DNA from: Streptomyces sp. adm13(2018)
GTDB lineage: Bacteria > Actinomycetota > Actinomycetes > Streptomycetales > Streptomycetaceae
Assembly: GCF_008042145.1 (NCBI RefSeq)
Contig: NZ_RDBH01000114.1
Span: 438,621 to 484,385, forward strand
Reading direction: 5' to 3'
DNA: 45,765 bases
Of this stretch, positions 44,200-45,765 are shown piece by piece (the first letter of the stretch is position 1; each line of letters begins with the position of its first letter). The notes under the pieces were generated by a model. It ran no database searches. It was not told the origin of the DNA and saw nothing but the letters and a program-made list of their open reading frames with translations. A program made the position numbers and the translations under genes.

Positions 44200-44724
44200 C
44201 TACTTCCGCAGCTCGATGACGGTCTTGCCGATGCGGATCGGCGCGCCCAGCGGAATGGGTGTAGCGGTGGTGAGACGGGCCCGGTCGAGGTACGTGCCGT
44301 TCGTCGACCCGAGGTCCTCGACGATCCACTGACCGTCCCGGTCCGGGTAGATCCTGGCGTGCCGGCTGGACGCGTAGTCGTCGTCCAGCACGATCGTCGA
44401 ATCGTGGGCCCGGCCCAGCGTGATCGTCTGCCCCTGGAGGGCGACGGTCGTGCCGGTGAGGGTGCCCTCGGACACGACCAGCTTGGTCGGGGCGCCGCGG
44501 CGCTGCCGCCCACCGCCCGCGCTCTGCTGGCCACGCTGCTGCGGCGGCGCGGCGGCCTGCCGCGCCTGCTGCTGCTGAGGTCGCGCCTCCTGGCGCCGCG
44601 AACCGCGCTGGGTGACCCGCGTACCGAAGAGGTCGCTGCGGATGACCTGCACGGCCACGATGACGAACAGCCACAGAACGGCCAGGAAACCCAACCGCAT
44701 GACCGTAAGGGTCAGCTCTGACAT
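44200..44724 (-). CDS. fhaB: FHA-domain membrane protein FhaB (FipA-like)
   Basis: This 174-residue protein has an N-terminal membrane helix (about 8-30, VMRLGFLAVLWLFVIVAVQV), a Gln/Arg-rich linker, and an FHA phosphothreonine-binding domain (about 80-174) with the conserved 'ITLGRAHDSTIVL', 'ASSRHARIYPD' and 'VEDLGSTNGTYLD' motifs. It is the orthologue of mycobacterial FipA/FhaB, a reader of PknA/PknB phosphorylation that helps recruit division proteins. ATG 44724 starts 10 bp after the fhaA stop. A 179-bp gap separates it from pstP. Confidence 0.94.
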   Translation of the reverse strand: MSELTLTVMRLGFLAVLWLFVIVAVQVIRSDLFGTRVTQRGSRRQEARPQQQQARQAAAPPQQRGQQSAGGGRQRRGAPTKLVVSEGTLTGTTVALQGQTITLGRAHDSTIVLDDDYASSRHARIYPDRDGQWIVEDLGSTNGTYLDRARLTTATPIPLGAPIRIGKTVIELRK

Positions 44725-44734
44725 TGCCCCCGCT

Positions 44735-45552
44735 TCACCCTTCGGCTTGCCGGTAAACGATGGTGGTGCTGCCCACGACGATCCGCGAGCCGTCGCGGAG
44801 CGTAGCGCGGGTGGTGTGCTGCCCGTCCACCACGATGCCGTTGGTGGAACCCAGATCCTGGATCGTCGAGGGCGTTCCGGTCCGGATCTCGCAGTGCCGG
44901 CGGGAGACGCCGGGATCGTCGATCCTCACGTCCGCGTCGGTGCTGCGGCCGAGGACCAGGGTCGGGCGGGAGATCTGATGGCGGGTGCCGTTGATCTCGA
45001 TCCAGCGGCGGACCTGACCGCCCGCTCCCCCGTGCGTACCGGGGCCGGGGGCCGCGGGACGGCCTCCGGTCGCGGCCGCCGGCCGGTGGCCGTGTACCCG
45101 TATCCGCCGCGGCCCTGTCCCTGGCCCTGCTGCTGGTGGGGCTGCTGGCCGCCGGTGGGCGGCTGCGGCTGTGACGTACTCGACGCCAGGGTGCGGCTGC
45201 GTACGCGGTACAGACCCGTGTCCAGGTCCTCGGCCTTCTCCAGGTGGACCTTGATCGGTCCCATGAAGGTGTACCGCTGCTGCTTCGCGTAGTCCCTGAC
45301 CAGGCCGGCGAGCTCGTCGCCGAGCTGACCCGAGTAGGGGCTGAGGCGCTCGTAGTCCGGCGCGCTCAACTCCACGATGAAGTCGTTGGGGACGACCGTC
45401 CGCTCGCGGTTCCAGATCTGCGCGTTGTTGTCGCACTCGCGCTGGAGCGCGCCGGCGATCTCGACAGGCTGGACCTCGGACTTGAACACCTTGGCGAAGG
45501 TGCCGTTGACCAGACCTTCGAGACGCTGCTCGAAACGCTTCATCACTCCCAT
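44735..45552 (-). pseudogene. fhaA: FHA-domain protein FhaA, split by a one-base frameshift
   Basis: The ATG at 45552, behind GGAGG, opens the DUF3662 N-terminal domain (MGVMKRFEQRLEGLVNGTFA onward, about 1-130), then a Gln/Gly-rich linker ending 'GYGYTATG'. From there this frame turns into a basic, non-homologous run. The intact FHA domain ('PTLVLGRSTDADVRIDD', 'VSRRHCEI', 'QDLGSTNGIVVDG') continues in the frame one base back. The switch lies at about 45068-45095 in a GC-rich tract, and the total of 818 bp is one short of a multiple of three, as a single-base deletion would give. Joined, the product would have about 272 residues, normal for FhaA. FhaA binds phosphorylated partners, including the MurJ pseudokinase in mycobacteria. 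A sequencing error is more likely than real loss, since both halves are otherwise intact. Confidence 0.88.
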
Positions 45553-45640
45553 GGGGCACCTCCTCCGTCGTTGTCGTCCTGGTACTGCTTACTGATCGTA
45601 TCCACGCGTCGGGAAATCGGCTGGTTCCCCTTCTCTGCCC

Positions 45641-45702
45641 TGTGGACGAGTGTCACCTCTCACAGGCTTTCCCCACGGATCGTAGAGGCGGCCTGTGGAC
45701 AG
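45641..45702 (-). promoter_or_regulatory. Two DnaA-box-like sites upstream of fhaA
   Basis: TGTGGACGA (45641-45649) and TGTGGACAG (45694-45702) lie in the gene-free leader upstream of fhaA. Both match the Streptomyces consensus NNNTCCACA in complement. The region 45553-45765 holds no other feature apart from the fhaA ribosome-binding site. Confidence 0.6.
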
Positions 45703-45765
45703 TGTCCCGCACCCGGCTGTGGGAGCGGGGGCTCGGTCGGTGTCCGGGCGCGGATCGAGCGCGGA

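Noticed and set aside
44735..45552. Programmed frameshift in fhaA
   Set aside because: I see no slippery heptamer with a downstream stimulatory structure at the switch. A deletion or base-call error in the GC-rich linker is simpler.

Overview
This is the replication-origin neighbourhood of a Streptomyces chromosome. The evidence is very high GC content with strong GC bias at third codon positions, and the gene order rpmH-dnaA-oriC-dnaN-gnd-recF-DUF721-gyrB-gyrA. The region between dnaA and dnaN is rich in DnaA boxes, and five perfect GTTTCACGTGAAAC parS sites lie around parAB. Actinobacterial and Streptomyces hallmarks are also present: CrgA, class E sortases, a DLW-39 peptide, DUF6344 and DUF5324 proteins, and a SigR-type promoter in front of trxB. 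Almost everything is core genome.

Layout. 1-5.2 kb: lipid II flippase MurJ (5' end outside the window), a pseudokinase/carbohydrate-binding-like membrane protein, and an ECF sigma factor of the SigM type with its zinc-motif anti-sigma factor. 5.2-6.8 kb: thioredoxin reductase and thioredoxin, ending in two parS sites and a strong hairpin. 6.8-13.5 kb, minus strand: a GNAT acetyltransferase, parB, parA, rsmG, jag, yidC, yidD, rnpA and rpmH. 13.5-17.8 kb: the dnaA promoter with DnaA boxes, dnaA, oriC (about 15.75-16.64 kb) and dnaN. 17.9-26.2 kb: gnd, recF, a DUF721 protein, gyrB, gyrA and a DUF3566 membrane protein. 26.3-28.8 kb: tRNA-Ile(GAT), a DLW-39 peptide, a Ser/Thr kinase, a helix-turn-helix protein and tRNA-Ala(TGC). 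29-32.5 kb: DUF6344, a repeat-rich ORF, DUF5324, a cyclophilin and a rhomboid protease. 32.5-37.3 kb: crgA, a DUF881 protein, three class E sortases, a small membrane protein and a TrpG/PabA amidotransferase. 37.4-45.6 kb, minus strand: the cell-wall/division operon fhaA-fhaB-pstP-rodA-pbpA-pknB.

The genes serve two linked programmes. One is replication initiation and segregation (DnaA, DnaN, RecF, gyrase, ParAB/parS). The other is polar growth and septation control through lipid II transport, elongation-type SEDS/PBP synthesis and Ser/Thr phosphorylation read by FHA proteins. MurJ, the pseudokinase and FhaA stand at opposite ends of the window; in mycobacteria the corresponding proteins form one complex.

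The departures from a textbook origin region are as follows. (i) Two perfect inverted copies of kinase-gene fragments (144 bp and 130 bp) flank the 27-28.9 kb block; the first replaces the kinase 3' end and the rest of a small neighbouring gene. (ii) fhaA is split by a one-base frameshift. (iii) A cluster of TTATCCACA DnaA boxes lies at 32.2-32.4 kb, far from oriC. Points (i) and (ii) could be assembly or base-calling errors, and I say so where they are described. I found no convincing undescribed system, CRISPR array, prophage or insertion sequence.
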